DNA of 39,621 nucleotides from NCBI RefSeq assembly GCF_002943565.1, contig NZ_PJCH01000013.1, positions 1 through 39,621 of the forward strand, written 5' to 3'. Below are positions 15,131 through 24,648 of this stretch, piece by piece. Each line of letters begins with the position of its first letter. Position 1 is the first letter of the stretch. The translations under genes were made by a program, and so were the position numbers. The notes beneath the pieces were generated by a model, which was given only the letters and a program-made list of their open reading frames with translations, made no database searches and was not told where the DNA came from. The DNA is from Hyphococcus luteus (GTDB lineage: Bacteria; Pseudomonadota; Alphaproteobacteria; Caulobacterales; Parvularculaceae).

Positions 15131-18100
15131 ACATTTCCCGGTTCTTCATCGATCGACCGATTTTCGCGCTGGTCATCTCCGTCGTGATCGTGTTGTTGGG
15201 GCTGTTTTCCTATCCCCAATTACCCCTGTCCCAGTATCCCGAGATTGCGCCCCCGACGATTCGCGTCCAGGCGTCCTATCCCGGGGCGTCGGCCGAAGAT
15301 GTGGCGCAGCAGGTCGTCGCGCCGCTCGAACAGGAGATCAACGGCGTCGAGGGGATGCTTTACATGTCGTCGTCGTCGTCGAATGACGGCAGCGCGCAGA
15401 TCACGATCACTTTCCAGCCTGGAACCGACCTCGACGCCGCGCAGGTGCTCGTCCAGAATCGGGTCAATCGCGCCGAGCCGCGATTGCCTGGCCAGGCGCG
15501 CCAGATCGGGGTCGCGGTCGACAAGGCCTCCACGGACTTTCTTCTAATCGCGGCGCTGAAGTCGGACGATCCGAGCATCGATGTCGATTATCTCGGCAAT
15601 TATGCGAATTCGTTTCTGCGCGACCGGTTTCTGCGGATCGCCGGCGTTGGGGACATACGCGTATTCGGGGGCGGCAATTACGCCATGCGTATCTGGATCA
15701 ATCCCGAACGCGCCGCCATGCGCGGACTGAACGCCGCCGACATTACGAACGCGCTTGCAGCGCAGAACGTCCAGGCCGCGGCAGGCGCAGTCGGCCGTCC
15801 GCCCTTTGGCGGCAGCGCGCCGGCGTTCGAGATCCCTGTCCAGGTGCAGGGGCGACTGAAAACTCCCGAAGAATTCGGCGACATCGTCATTCGCAGGGCC
15901 GACGACGGAACGGTCACCAGGCTCAGCGACGTCGCCCGCATCGAGCTTGGATCCGAGGATTATAGCATTCGCGGCTATTTCGACGACCAGCGCGGCGTGG
16001 CGCTCGCCTTCATTGCGCAGCCCGGCGCCAATGCTCTCGAGACGACGGACCAAATTCTTTCGGAACTTGAAGACGCCGCACGTTTCTTCCCCGCCGGCGT
16101 TGAATATTCGATCGCCTACAATCCAACGGAATATGTCAAAGCCTCCGTCGAAGCCGTGCAGCATACGTTGTTCGAAGCGATCCTCCTGGTCGTGCTCGTC
16201 ATCGTGGTTTTCCTGCAAACCTGGCGTGCGGCGGTCATCCCCATCATCGCCATCCCCGTCGCGCTGATCGGCGTCTTTGCCGTTCAACTCGCGCTTGGCT
16301 TCTCCATTAATTCTCTGTCGCTGTTCGCGCTTGTGCTCGCCGTCGGCATCGTCGTCGACGACGCCATCGTCGTCGTCGAAAACGTAGAGCGCAATATCGG
16401 GCGCGGCCTGTCGCCGCGCGAGGCGGCGTACAGGTCGATGGAGGAAGTGTCCGGCGCGCTGATCGCGATCGGCCTCGTCCTCGTCTCGGTGTTCGTCCCG
16501 ACCGCCTTCACGCCCGGCGTTCCCGGGATCTTCTATCGGCAGTTCGCGGTCGCCGTGGCGTCGGCTTCGGTCATATCGCTGATCGTCTCGCTGACCCTGT
16601 CGCCGGCGCTCGCGGCGATCCTGTTGAAACCGCACCGCACGCAGGAAGAGCGCATGCGACCGGGCCTGCTTGCGCCGCTCCGCTTCGCGGCGGACAAGTT
16701 TAACCGGGGATTCGACTGGGTCTCGGAAAATTACGGCCGCCTCACTGCTCGCCTCGTGCGATCGCTGGTGATGATCGGGATCGTTTATGCCGGCTTGATC
16801 GGGTTGACGGCGTGGCGGCTGTCGGCGACGCCGACCGGATTCATTCCCGAACAGGATCAGGGCGTTCTCATCAGCGCCGTGCAACTTCCGCCCGGCGCAT
16901 CGCTTGAGCGAACGGATGAGATTATGGAACGCGTTCGCGCGCTCTTTAGAGAAACCGAGGGCATAGCGGGCGTGTCTGCGTTTACCGGCCTTGACGGAAC
17001 GTCTTTTACGCCGGCTGCGAATGCCGGCCTCCTGTTCATTCGCCTTTCGGACTACGACGAACGCCGCGCGGGCAGCGGCCTTGAAGCGCCAAAGCTCGTG
17101 CAGACGATGGCCGCAAAATTTCGCGAACGCGTGCCTGAAGCCAGCGTCTTCGTGCTCTCGCCGCCGGCGGTGCGCGGGCTAGGCCGCGGCAGCGGCTTCA
17201 AGATGATGATCGAAGCGCGCGAGGGCCAGGAATACGCAGCGCTTGCCGGCGCGACCGGCGCAATGATGGGCGCGGCGCAGGGCGAACCCGAGGTGCAGCA
17301 GGTGTTCTCGGTTTTCAATACGGATGCGCCTCGGCTCCGCGTGGATGTGGACCGCACCAGGGCGAAAATGCTTGGGATCGAGCCGCAGCTCGTTTTCGAC
17401 ACGCTGGGCACATATCTCGGCTCGAATTATGTAAATGACTTTAACTATCTCGGCCGCACCTACCGCGTCACCGCCCAGGCGGAATCCGAATTCCGGGATA
17501 CTCTCGAGGACATCGGCAATTTGAAAATGCGCTCGGCAGCGGGCATGATGACGCCGATTTCCTCGATCGCCACGTTGGCGAACGAATCGTCCGCCACGCG
17601 CGTGGTCCGGTACAATTTGTTTCCGGCGGCCGAGCTGCAGGGGCAGCCGGCCCCGGGCGTGTCAACGGGCGAGGCGCTCCATGCGATGGAGCAGCTTGCG
17701 GATCGAACGCTGCCGGACGGCTTCGCGTATGAATGGACGGAAATCGCGTTTCTCGAAAAGGCGGCTTCCGGATCGAGCCTGACCGTATTCACGCTCGCGG
17801 TGGTTTTTGTGTTCCTTGTTCTCGCCGCGCTTTATGAGGCCTTTACGCTTCCCGTCGCTGTGATCCTGATCGTGCCGATGTGCGTCCTCGCCGCCATGAT
17901 CGGCGTTAATTTGCGCGGCATGGACAACAATATTCTCACGCAGGTTGGCCTTATCGTTCTGATCGCGCTTGCCGCCAAGAACGCCATCCTCATCGTCGAA
18001 TTCGCCAAGCAGGCGGAGGACCAGAGACGGATGTCTCCGCGCGAAGCGGCGATCGACGCGGCGCGCATTCGATTGCGGCCGATTCTGATGACGTCGTTCG

Positions 18101-18339
18101 CCTTCATTTTCGGTGTTCTCCCCCTCGCGACGGCGACGGGCGCCGGCGCGGAAATGCGCCAGGCGCTGGGGGTCGCCGTGTTCTCAGGCATGATCGGCGT
18201 GACGTTTTTCGGTCTGATTTTTACCCCGCCCTTTTATGTGATGATGCGCAGGCTGTCCTCGCGCCTTCCGAAATGGGCTGAGGTTGAAAGCGATGCGTCC
18301 GACGCCGGAGGGGGCGCAAGAAAAGCGCCGGCGGAGTGA
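15127..18339 (+). CDS. RND multidrug efflux permease, AcrB/MexB (HAE1) type
   Basis: The permease has 1070 aa, the usual size for the HAE1 family. It begins 'NISRFFIDRPIFALVISVVIVLLG', the typical first helix. The proton-relay residues are present: D411/D412 in GIVVDDAIVVVEN and K951 in AAKNAILIVEFAK. Two large periplasmic loops follow TM1 and TM7. The start is GTG, overlapping the adaptor stop as GTGA with GGAGAGG upstream, so the two proteins are translationally coupled. The pump should export hydrophobic or amphipathic compounds by proton antiport; its substrate cannot be told from sequence. Confidence 0.95.
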   Translation: MNISRFFIDRPIFALVISVVIVLLGLFSYPQLPLSQYPEIAPPTIRVQASYPGASAEDVAQQVVAPLEQEINGVEGMLYMSSSSSNDGSAQITITFQPGTDLDAAQVLVQNRVNRAEPRLPGQARQIGVAVDKASTDFLLIAALKSDDPSIDVDYLGNYANSFLRDRFLRIAGVGDIRVFGGGNYAMRIWINPERAAMRGLNAADITNALAAQNVQAAAGAVGRPPFGGSAPAFEIPVQVQGRLKTPEEFGDIVIRRADDGTVTRLSDVARIELGSEDYSIRGYFDDQRGVALAFIAQPGANALETTDQILSELEDAARFFPAGVEYSIAYNPTEYVKASVEAVQHTLFEAILLVVLVIVVFLQTWRAAVIPIIAIPVALIGVFAVQLALGFSINSLSLFALVLAVGIVVDDAIVVVENVERNIGRGLSPREAAYRSMEEVSGALIAIGLVLVSVFVPTAFTPGVPGIFYRQFAVAVASASVISLIVSLTLSPALAAILLKPHRTQEERMRPGLLAPLRFAADKFNRGFDWVSENYGRLTARLVRSLVMIGIVYAGLIGLTAWRLSATPTGFIPEQDQGVLISAVQLPPGASLERTDEIMERVRALFRETEGIAGVSAFTGLDGTSFTPAANAGLLFIRLSDYDERRAGSGLEAPKLVQTMAAKFRERVPEASVFVLSPPAVRGLGRGSGFKMMIEAREGQEYAALAGATGAMMGAAQGEPEVQQVFSVFNTDAPRLRVDVDRTRAKMLGIEPQLVFDTLGTYLGSNYVNDFNYLGRTYRVTAQAESEFRDTLEDIGNLKMRSAAGMMTPISSIATLANESSATRVVRYNLFPAAELQGQPAPGVSTGEALHAMEQLADRTLPDGFAYEWTEIAFLEKAASGSSLTVFTLAVVFVFLVLAALYEAFTLPVAVILIVPMCVLAAMIGVNLRGMDNNILTQVGLIVLIALAAKNAILIVEFAKQAEDQRRMSPREAAIDAARIRLRPILMTSFAFIFGVLPLATATGAGAEMRQALGVAVFSGMIGVTFFGLIFTPPFYVMMRRLSSRLPKWAEVESDASDAGGGARKAPAE

Positions 18340-18345
18340 TTCTCG

Positions 18346-19779
18346 ATGTTAGTGAACGATCTTAGAACCGTCGTCCCCGCCGTCATCGCCGTCTTCCTTG
18401 CCGGGTGCGTATCGAAGCCGGCGCCGCACGCGCTGACCCCTCCCGACGGCGCGGGCGGAGCTTTCGCCAACGTCTCTAAAGCACCCGTGTCTACTGAGGA
18501 GTCTCCAACTGCATGGTGGCGGCTCTTCGATGATCCCGCTCTTGACGAACTGATTGCAGACGCAATCGCCGAAAACAATGACCTCAAAGCCGCCGCGGCG
18601 AACCTCAAAAGCGTGCGAGCAGCCTTGAACGCCGAACGCGCTGTGTTGTTTCCGGCGACAACAGTCTCCGCAGGCGCCGATTATGCGCGCCTAGGAGGCG
18701 GCGCCGCCGGGCCGCTTAGCTCGGTGGATGACGACTTTGTCTATTCGACGGGCTTTGACCTGTCTTACGAACTCGATCTCTTCGGCCGGGTGCGGAATAT
18801 TGTGGCCGCCGCGCGCGCCGATTTGGGCGCGGCGGAAGCAGCGCTGAACGATCTTGCCGTGATCGTTGCTGCGGAGACGGCGCGCGCCTATGCGGAATTT
18901 TGCGCCGCAGAGGTTCAGATTGGCGTCGCCGAGGAATCGGCGGCCTTGCAGGAAGAAACTTTCAAACTGACGCAACGTCTGCTCGATGCGGGCCGGGCGA
19001 CGCGTCTCGATGTCGCGCGCGCGCAGTCGGCGCTGGAGACGACGCGCGCGTCAATCCCGCCGCTGCGCGCCGCCGGCGAGAGCGCCGTTTTCCGCCTCGC
19101 TACGTTGACAGGACGAACGCCAAAGACAATGCTTTCGACGATCGGGGCGTGCGACGCGATCCCGGCGGTGACCCGCGAAATTCCCGTCGGCGACGGATAC
19201 GCCCTGCTGGCGCGCCGTCCCGACGTGCGACGGGCGGAGCACATATTAGCGTCGGCGACGGCGAGAGTCGGTGCAGCCCGCGCCGACCTGTTCCCGCAGG
19301 TCACGCTCGGCGGCTCCGTCACCTCGTCCGCGCTTGAAGTGTCAAACATCGGGTCGGACGACTCGATCCAGTTTTCGGTGGGCCCGCTGATCACCTGGAG
19401 CTTTCCGAACATCGCGGTCGCAAAGGCGCGGCTGAGCGGCGCGAAGGCGGACGCCGAAGCCGCGCTCGCGAGCTACAATCAGACCGTGCTTACCGCGTTG
19501 GAAGAGACAGAGACCGCCTTATCGCGACTCGGTCGGGCGTTGGAACGCGCCGCGTCCCTCGAGCGGGCGCGCGACGCCGCTGCCGAGGCCGCCGAACTCG
19601 CCTTGGCGCGGTACCGCGCCGGCAGGGACCCGTTTCTGACCGTCCTTGACGCGGACCGCACGCTCGCCGAAAGCGAAGCCGCGCTTGCGCAAGCGCGCGC
19701 CGCCGCTGCAAACGCTCAGGTGGACGTGTTCCGTGCTCTCGGGGGCGGCTGGCAGGCGCTATGGCAAAATGCCGGCTAG
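18346..19779 (+). CDS. RND outer-membrane factor, NodT/OprM-type lipoprotein
   Basis: The 477-aa protein begins with a lipoprotein signal peptide (VFLAGC, C21) and continues with two OEP repeats: 'PTAWWRLFDDPALDELIADAIAENNDLKAAAANL' and 'RRPDVRRAEHILASATARVGAARADLFPQVTLGG'. These are standard for NodT-family outer-membrane channels. GGAG lies 9 nt before the ATG, and the gene starts 6 nt after the permease stop. It completes the tripartite pump under TetR control. Confidence 0.94.
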   Translation: MLVNDLRTVVPAVIAVFLAGCVSKPAPHALTPPDGAGGAFANVSKAPVSTEESPTAWWRLFDDPALDELIADAIAENNDLKAAAANLKSVRAALNAERAVLFPATTVSAGADYARLGGGAAGPLSSVDDDFVYSTGFDLSYELDLFGRVRNIVAAARADLGAAEAALNDLAVIVAAETARAYAEFCAAEVQIGVAEESAALQEETFKLTQRLLDAGRATRLDVARAQSALETTRASIPPLRAAGESAVFRLATLTGRTPKTMLSTIGACDAIPAVTREIPVGDGYALLARRPDVRRAEHILASATARVGAARADLFPQVTLGGSVTSSALEVSNIGSDDSIQFSVGPLITWSFPNIAVAKARLSGAKADAEAALASYNQTVLTALEETETALSRLGRALERAASLERARDAAAEAAELALARYRAGRDPFLTVLDADRTLAESEAALAQARAAAANAQVDVFRALGGGWQALWQNAG

Positions 19780-19968
19780 GCTTCTTGCGCATGGAAGTTC
19801 TGGCACACTTCGTTCTACGCCCGCTGAGTGGGCGATCTCGCTAAGGCATGCGAAGGACGCCGCCCGATGAAGTTTGCGGCCACCAGAATCGCCGTGCAAC
19901 TGCTTGCCGATCGCAGGATTGCCACTGCAGGAGGAAAAGCGAGAGCCAGATGCTGTGCAATCCAAAAA
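19780..19968. other. Short intergenic segment between pump operon and IS4 element
   Basis: A weak hairpin (CGCCC at 19818-19822 pairing with GGGCG at 19830-19834) lies about 40 bp after the outer-membrane factor stop and lacks a T-run. A short frame from 19867 (MKFAATRIAVQLLADRR) is open into the IS boundary but matches nothing I know. No gene is called. Confidence 0.4.
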
Positions 19969-20001
19969 AAAAGGCGGCCCGCAGGCCACTACTGTCCGGT
20001 T
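19969..20001 (+). repeat. Left terminal inverted repeat of the IS4 element
   Basis: The repeat starts AAAAGGCGGCCCGCAGGCC and ends CTGTCCGGTT, and pairs with the right copy with three mismatches. The transposase stop codon overlaps its inner end. Read outward on the minus strand, a short GGCC-TGCG-GGCC hairpin is followed by nine T, so it can also act as a small terminator. Confidence 0.75.
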
Positions 20002-21155
20002 TAGCATAATTCGAGTGTGAGCTGTTTGCTTTGGAGGTCTGTCGCTTTTGGCGATGGGGGCGCTGTGAGGACGTCGATGGATTTGCGGCTCATGAGGTTG
20101 AGGCGGACGAGCCGCGTGAAGGATTGCGGACGGACGGCGCATTGCGTGGCCTTGCGCGCCGCATGCAGGATGAGATATGCGATCAGCGCCACATAGATTT
20201 GCGTGCGGACGGCGTTCTCGTTGACGCCGAAGAACCGCTTGATCTTCAGGTTCTGCTTGATCCATTTGAAGAAGAGTTCGATGTCCCATCGCCGCTTGTA
20301 AAGCGCGGCGATTTCTTCGGCGCTCGCATCGAGATCGTTTGTGAAGAGACGCAGGATCTTGCCGCTTTCAATACGCACACGGATTTCCCGAACAGGATCC
20401 TGAAAGGCGCATTTGCGCGATGGCAGGGAGTATCCCGTCAGATGGCCGATGGCGTCGGAAAGAATGGCCGAGCCTTCTTTGGTCGGCAGCGCCTCGATAG
20501 GCCGGAAGGGCGTGTTGCGCCGGTAGCGCGTGACGATCCGGCATCCTTGCGCGTCGAGATCGGCCCACTATTGATAGCAGAAATAGCCCATATCAAAGAC
20601 ATAAGTCGCGCCTGGCTCAATATCGAGCCTCTGGGCGACCGTGATGTCGTTGACATTGTCCGGCGTCACGACCGCCTTCACCGGCAGGCGTTCATGCGGA
20701 TCGTAGACCATGTGAATTTTGACCGCACAGAAATCATCGGAGAACCGCGCCCAGTCGCTGCTCAGGTTCGACAGGCGAACTTTCGTCGCATCGAGCAGCC
20801 GAACCGTATCGGCAAGACGCCGCCGCGCGCCGCGCCCCGCGATCGCCGCCATGGCTTCGAAAACCCGCTGGTAGACTTCAAAGGGACGGCGCGCATTAGC
20901 GTCCGACAGCGTCGAACGCGCAACCGGCTTGCTCCCCAGATGATAGAGCCGCGCCGCGGAGCTCGATAAGCCTTCGGTCGCGCCGCGCAAGGAATCAGCG
21001 CCGGAAAGCTGGCTGAAAAGCAGCGCGAGAAACTGGTCCTTCGTGCGCAAGCGCCGCATCCGGTAATCGGCCCCGTATTCCTCGACCGCGCCCTCAAACA
21101 CACGCCACGGTATGCCCTTGGCCAGCTGGTGAAACATGCTATTCTCGTGCCGCAT
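20001..21155 (-). pseudogene. IS4-family transposase split by an in-frame amber codon
   Basis: Translation from the ATG at 21155 gives 195 codons ending FDMGYFCYQ, then TAG at 20568-20570. The same frame then continues WADLDAQGCRIVTRYRRNTPF to a TAA at 20001, about 384 codons in all. Relatives usually have two Trp at this point, so the amber is most simply a TGG to TAG change. The DDE catalytic set appears complete apart from this stop: Asp in LLDATKV, Asp in FDMGY, and the C-terminal signature YKRRWDIELFFKWIK (YREK spacing). There is no frameshift. Readthrough or a suppressor tRNA could restore the protein, but inactivation is the default reading. Confidence 0.88.
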
Positions 21156-21241
21156 GACATTGATCTCCGTTCGTGTCCAAAACGCCGCGAAACGTTCGGA
21201 ATCGAATAGAATCAATGTCGTGCGCCAAGTCCACCAATCTT

Positions 21242-21274
21242 AACCGGACAGCAGTGGCCCGCAGGCCGCCTTTT
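21242..21274 (-). repeat. Right terminal inverted repeat of the IS4 element
   Basis: On the plus strand this begins AACCGGACAGCAG and ends GCAGGCCGCCTTTT, the reverse complement of the left end apart from three positions. It also holds a GGCC hairpin followed by TTTT pointing outward, toward the convergent receptor gene end. Confidence 0.75.
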
Positions 21275-21294
21275 CAGTCTGCGGACAATTCCGC

Positions 21295-23841
21295 TTAGAA
21301 CTTCTTGCGGATGGTGACGCCGTAGGTCCGCGGCTCGTTGAGGTAGCCGGTAAAGCTGCCCTGCTGCGCGGTCGTCGGGAAGGATTGGATGAGATACTTG
21401 TCGTTGAGCGCGTTACGCATCCAGCCCTGGATCTCAAAGCCGTTCTCCCAGTTGAAGCCGAGCGAAAGGTTCAACTGCTCGACATTGCGAGAGGAAATCG
21501 CGGCTGGAACGTTTTCGACGGTGGCGACGTCGGACTGAATGTCCGCTTCGCCGCGCAGATACATCTCAAGCGTTTCCGTCAGCGGCTGGGTGTACGTCAA
21601 CGACAGCGCCGCGCTCCATTTTGAAATCCCCGCCGGGCGCAGGCCCGATGCGTCGAAGGTCGACGCGCCCGGGACAAGGCAGGCCGCCGGTGCCGCGCCG
21701 ACAAAGGACGCGCAGGGCGCATTCGGAAACGAATCATATTCCGGATCGAGATAGGTGAGGCCGGCCGTCGCGACCAGCTGCTCCCATGGCTGCCAGAGCG
21801 ATTCGACTTCGAAGCCGCGTGCCGACTGCTCGCCGGCGTTGGCGAGCACGAAGCCCGTGCCGATGAAGATGTTCGACTGGAACCCCTCTATCGTCTGGTC
21901 GAAGACCGCGAAGTTAATATACCCCTGATCGAACTTCGCTTTGAAGCCGACTTCATAAAGCGTCACGTCCTCTGGTCCCGCGGCGCGGCCAAGGCCGGTC
22001 ACCGGATCGGGCGGCGAGGAGTCGGAGGAGAGGTTGACCGCCGCCGCCTTCCAGCCCTTCGAATAGGTGAAATAGGCGTTCAGCCAGTCGCTGACGTCGT
22101 AGGCTGCGCGCAGCGTGTAGGTGACTTTGTCGTCTTCGAACACGCCGCTCTCGTTCGCGTTCGGGAAGTTGACCTGCGGGTCGAAAAACTGCAGCGGGGC
22201 GAGGCCGAGCACCGAGTTGCAGGGAGCGGACGGCGGCGTCGTGCAGGCCGTCGTCGAAATCGCCGTCGCCGCGGCAACCGCGCCGGCGAACGCCGGATTG
22301 CCGAGGTTCGCCGGCGTCGGCGGCAGGCCCGTGATCGTCTGGAAGGCGCCGGCGAATCCGACCTGCACAAGATCGATATTGGACAGCGCGTCGGTCAGCA
22401 GACTGTCGCCGATGACTTCTTTCTTGTCATAAAGGTAGGCGACGCCGCCGGAGAGCGTCAGCCGGTCAGTCAGGTGGAAATCGAGTTGCCCGAACACGGA
22501 GTAGGAGCGATCGTCCAACCGGTAATCGCCGAATACGCCGGTGCCGGACTGGAAGAAAGTTCCAGCCGGAAACATGAGGGCGGCTTCGAACGCGCCGAGC
22601 GCGCCTGGCGCGCCGAGCAGGGCCGTCAGGCCGTCGGTGTAGCCGCGGGCGTCCGCGCCGAAAATAACGTCGCGCGAGGAGTTTACTTTCTCGTCGAAGA
22701 AGAACCCGCCAATGAGCCAGTCGACAGTGTTGTCGCCTGTCGACGCCAGCCGGATCTCCTGCGTGAAGGTTTTGAATTCGCGATCCTGCGGATTGGTGAT
22801 GATCGCCGCGCCGGAAAAGTCCGCGTCGGTCTCCGAGAAGTCCGACTGTTCGCGATAGGCGGTGATGGAGGTCAGCGCGGCGCCGCCGAGATCCCAGTCC
22901 ATCTGACCGGAGATGCCCTTGCCGGTGAGGCGGTTTTCTACGCGCGCGTCATAGGCGACACTGAAGTCGCGGTCGGCGGAACTGTCGATCACGCGGCCGA
23001 GGCCAACCGGCGGCGGCGCGCCGATCGCGAACGTCGTCGCCGGTCCGTTGAAGATCTGGATGGCGCCGCAGCAGACTTCATCAATCTTGTTGTAGTCGCC
23101 GATGACTCGGAAAGTCACATTTTCGGTCGGCTCGAACAGGAGATCGGCGCGGACCGACCAGCGATCGCGCTCATTGATGTCGGAGCCGTCGATGACATTC
23201 GTATAGAAGCCTTCGCGGTTATTGGTGCTGCCGGAAATGCGGAAAGCGAGGTTTTCCGAAATCGGTCCGGTCAGCGAGCCCTTGAAAATGACCTCGTCGA
23301 AGCGGCCATAGCTCGCTTCGACATTGCCTCCCCATTCGAACTCAGGCCGCTTCGTCGTGATCGAAATAGCGCCAGCGGACACGTTCTTGCCGAACAGCGT
23401 CGATTGCGGGCCGCGCAGAATTTCGACGCGCTCCAGCACAGGCAGGTCGAGAATCGCCGCCGCCGAGCGCGAGCGATACACGCCGTCGATGAACACGCCG
23501 ACCGAGCTTTCGATGCCCGGGTTGTTCGCGCCGTTGCCGAAGCCGCGAATGGTGAAGTTCGTCTGCGATGAATTCTGCAGCTGGCTGATGCGCAACGACG
23601 GCACCATAGTTTGCAGGTCGAAGAGGTCCTGCACGTTCGACTGCTCGATCGAGCGATCGTCGACGACGCTGACGGCGATCGGCACTTCCTGCAGCGTCTG
23701 TTCGCGCTTGGTCGCGGTGACGATAATCTCATCTGATTGTGCATAACTTGGCGCTATTATAGAAAACACGCCGGTGGCGGCTCCACCCATGAGTTGGCTG
23801 ATGGTCTTTAAGTATGTGCGCTCTTTGCCTGATGGTTTCAT
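21295..23841 (-). CDS. TonB-dependent receptor without STN domain
   Basis: This outer-membrane receptor (848 aa from the ATG at 23841) has a signal peptide ending SYAQ and a TonB box right after it (DEIIVTATKREQ, about 37-48). The plug reads 'VPIAVSVVDDRSIEQSNVQDLFDLQTMVPSLRISQ' and 'FTIRGFGNGANNPGIESSVGVFIDGVYRSR', and the barrel ends in IRKKF with a C-terminal Phe. I chose this ATG because GGGGCGGAA precedes it; the longer frame to 24003 adds an unlikely 54 residues. It resembles the large sphingomonad/caulobacter receptor class for small organic ligands or siderophores; the ligand is unknown. It is a single gene with the IS4 element directly downstream and a thioesterase operon upstream. 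Confidence 0.92.
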   Translation of the reverse strand: MKPSGKERTYLKTISQLMGGAATGVFSIIAPSYAQSDEIIVTATKREQTLQEVPIAVSVVDDRSIEQSNVQDLFDLQTMVPSLRISQLQNSSQTNFTIRGFGNGANNPGIESSVGVFIDGVYRSRSAAAILDLPVLERVEILRGPQSTLFGKNVSAGAISITTKRPEFEWGGNVEASYGRFDEVIFKGSLTGPISENLAFRISGSTNNREGFYTNVIDGSDINERDRWSVRADLLFEPTENVTFRVIGDYNKIDEVCCGAIQIFNGPATTFAIGAPPPVGLGRVIDSSADRDFSVAYDARVENRLTGKGISGQMDWDLGGAALTSITAYREQSDFSETDADFSGAAIITNPQDREFKTFTQEIRLASTGDNTVDWLIGGFFFDEKVNSSRDVIFGADARGYTDGLTALLGAPGALGAFEAALMFPAGTFFQSGTGVFGDYRLDDRSYSVFGQLDFHLTDRLTLSGGVAYLYDKKEVIGDSLLTDALSNIDLVQVGFAGAFQTITGLPPTPANLGNPAFAGAVAAATAISTTACTTPPSAPCNSVLGLAPLQFFDPQVNFPNANESGVFEDDKVTYTLRAAYDVSDWLNAYFTYSKGWKAAAVNLSSDSSPPDPVTGLGRAAGPEDVTLYEVGFKAKFDQGYINFAVFDQTIEGFQSNIFIGTGFVLANAGEQSARGFEVESLWQPWEQLVATAGLTYLDPEYDSFPNAPCASFVGAAPAACLVPGASTFDASGLRPAGISKWSAALSLTYTQPLTETLEMYLRGEADIQSDVATVENVPAAISSRNVEQLNLSLGFNWENGFEIQGWMRNALNDKYLIQSFPTTAQQGSFTGYLNEPRTYGVTIRKKF

Positions 23842-24189
23842 TTCCGCCCCTTTCGCCTCTGTTAATGCGCATAGCCTTGCTCGGCCGATGTCGCCTGATT
23901 GAGCGTTTCTCCGCTTCGAGAATGGCCTTCGAGCCTCTAAATTCCAACCAGAAATAATCTCGATCTTTGCGATAGTCCGCATGCTGTGGACAATTTGACA
24001 CATGTCTCTTTTCTCCTTGTTCCAATGTTGCGATCAACATCACAATTGACGCCCGAAATTAGGCGGCGCGCCGTCCCGAAGGGGTTCCGGGACGACGCGC
24101 CTAGCGCCTATTCAAAATCAGGGAGATTAGGCGCTATTTCGATTGACGTTCACAATGAAAGTCCAACAGAGAACTCGGTTCGCATTCGG
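23842..24189. other. Upstream region of the receptor gene, no gene seen
   Basis: These 348 bp separate the receptor start from the end of the thioesterase operon and must contain the receptor promoter. One hairpin is clear: CGTCCCG at 24072-24078 pairs with CGGGACG at 24088-24094 across a 9-base loop, without a following T-run. It could be a leader structure or operator. The open frames here are extensions or shadows of neighbouring genes. Confidence 0.45.
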
Positions 24190-24648
24190 TCATGGCGAAA
24201 AGATGCCCCCGGGATGTTGCTCCCGGGGGCTAGTTGGGCGCTCACCAGGGAGGTTGCTGCGCCGTTTGTTATGCAAGAATGAGCAGGCCGCTTTCGCGAC
24301 TGGCGTGTCTTCGTTGTCCTGCCACGCCACGCAGTCAACGAAGATAAGGCGGCGGCCGGCTTTAGCGATGCGCGCTCTGGCGAAGATCGGCGCCAGTTTA
24401 ACCGATTTCAGGTAGTCGATATTGATGTTGATTGCGCTGGCGTTTGTCTCGGAGCCAAGGGCGCGCTTCAATTCATGCAGCGCGGCGAGCTCCAGAAATG
24501 TCGAGACGACCCCGCCATGGAGCGCCTTGATCAGCGGATTGCCGACATGGGCGTCGCCCGGCGTCATCGAGTATAGGCGCCCGTCTCCGGTTTCGATGGC
24601 TTCAAAAGAGAGCCAATGGCGGAGCGGCGAGTCGATGAAACGCGTCAT
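24190..24648 (-). CDS. PaaI-type hotdog thioesterase
   Basis: The protein (152 aa) has the hotdog-fold thioesterase pattern: 'NPLIKALHGGVVSTFLELAALHEL' (about 37-60) with the HGG loop and an acidic residue on the long helix, followed by 'AININIDYLKSVKLAPIFARARIAKAGRRLIFVDCVAWQ'. It should hydrolyse an acyl-CoA or aryl-CoA thioester in the cytoplasm. Its ATG overlaps the stop of the upstream thioesterase by 4 nt (ATGA). The last codons are covered by a strong hairpin at 24205-24230. Confidence 0.85.
   Translation of the reverse strand: MTRFIDSPLRHWLSFEAIETGDGRLYSMTPGDAHVGNPLIKALHGGVVSTFLELAALHELKRALGSETNASAININIDYLKSVKLAPIFARARIAKAGRRLIFVDCVAWQDNEDTPVAKAACSFLHNKRRSNLPGERPTSPREQHPGGIFSP
24205..24230 (-). 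terminator. Probable terminator of the marR-thioesterase operon
   Basis: A perfect 10-bp stem, GCCCCCGGGA (24205-24214) with TCCCGGGGGC (24221-24230), encloses a 6-base loop. Read on the minus strand it is followed by ATCTTTT. It lies just before the stop codon of the last thioesterase gene, so it overlaps coding sequence. Confidence 0.65.

Larger units (their letters stand above)
19969..21274 (-). mobile_element. IS4-family insertion sequence, about 1.3 kb
   Basis: A single minus-strand transposase gene is bounded by inverted repeats of 33 bp that match at 30 positions (19969-20001 and 21242-21274). The transposase carries the IS4 YREK signature. I see no target-site duplication in the flanks, so one end may have been altered or the element may have recombined. 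It lies only about 20 bp beyond the stop codon of the neighbouring TonB-dependent receptor gene. The transposase has a premature stop, so the copy is probably not autonomous. Confidence 0.85.

Noticed and set aside
15544-16884. A 446-codon open frame on the minus strand, antisense to the first RND permease
   Set aside because: It is rich in Arg, Asp and Gln with no domain, signal or ribosome site, and lies wholly opposite a well-supported permease gene; it results from GC-biased codon use.
20031-20969. A 312-codon plus-strand frame across the IS4 transposase
   Set aside because: Antisense to the transposase, whose catalytic motifs are plain on the other strand.
22474-23571. A 365-codon plus-strand open frame antisense to the second TonB-dependent receptor
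   Set aside because: Low-complexity acidic/Arg composition and complete overlap with a clear receptor gene; a shadow frame.
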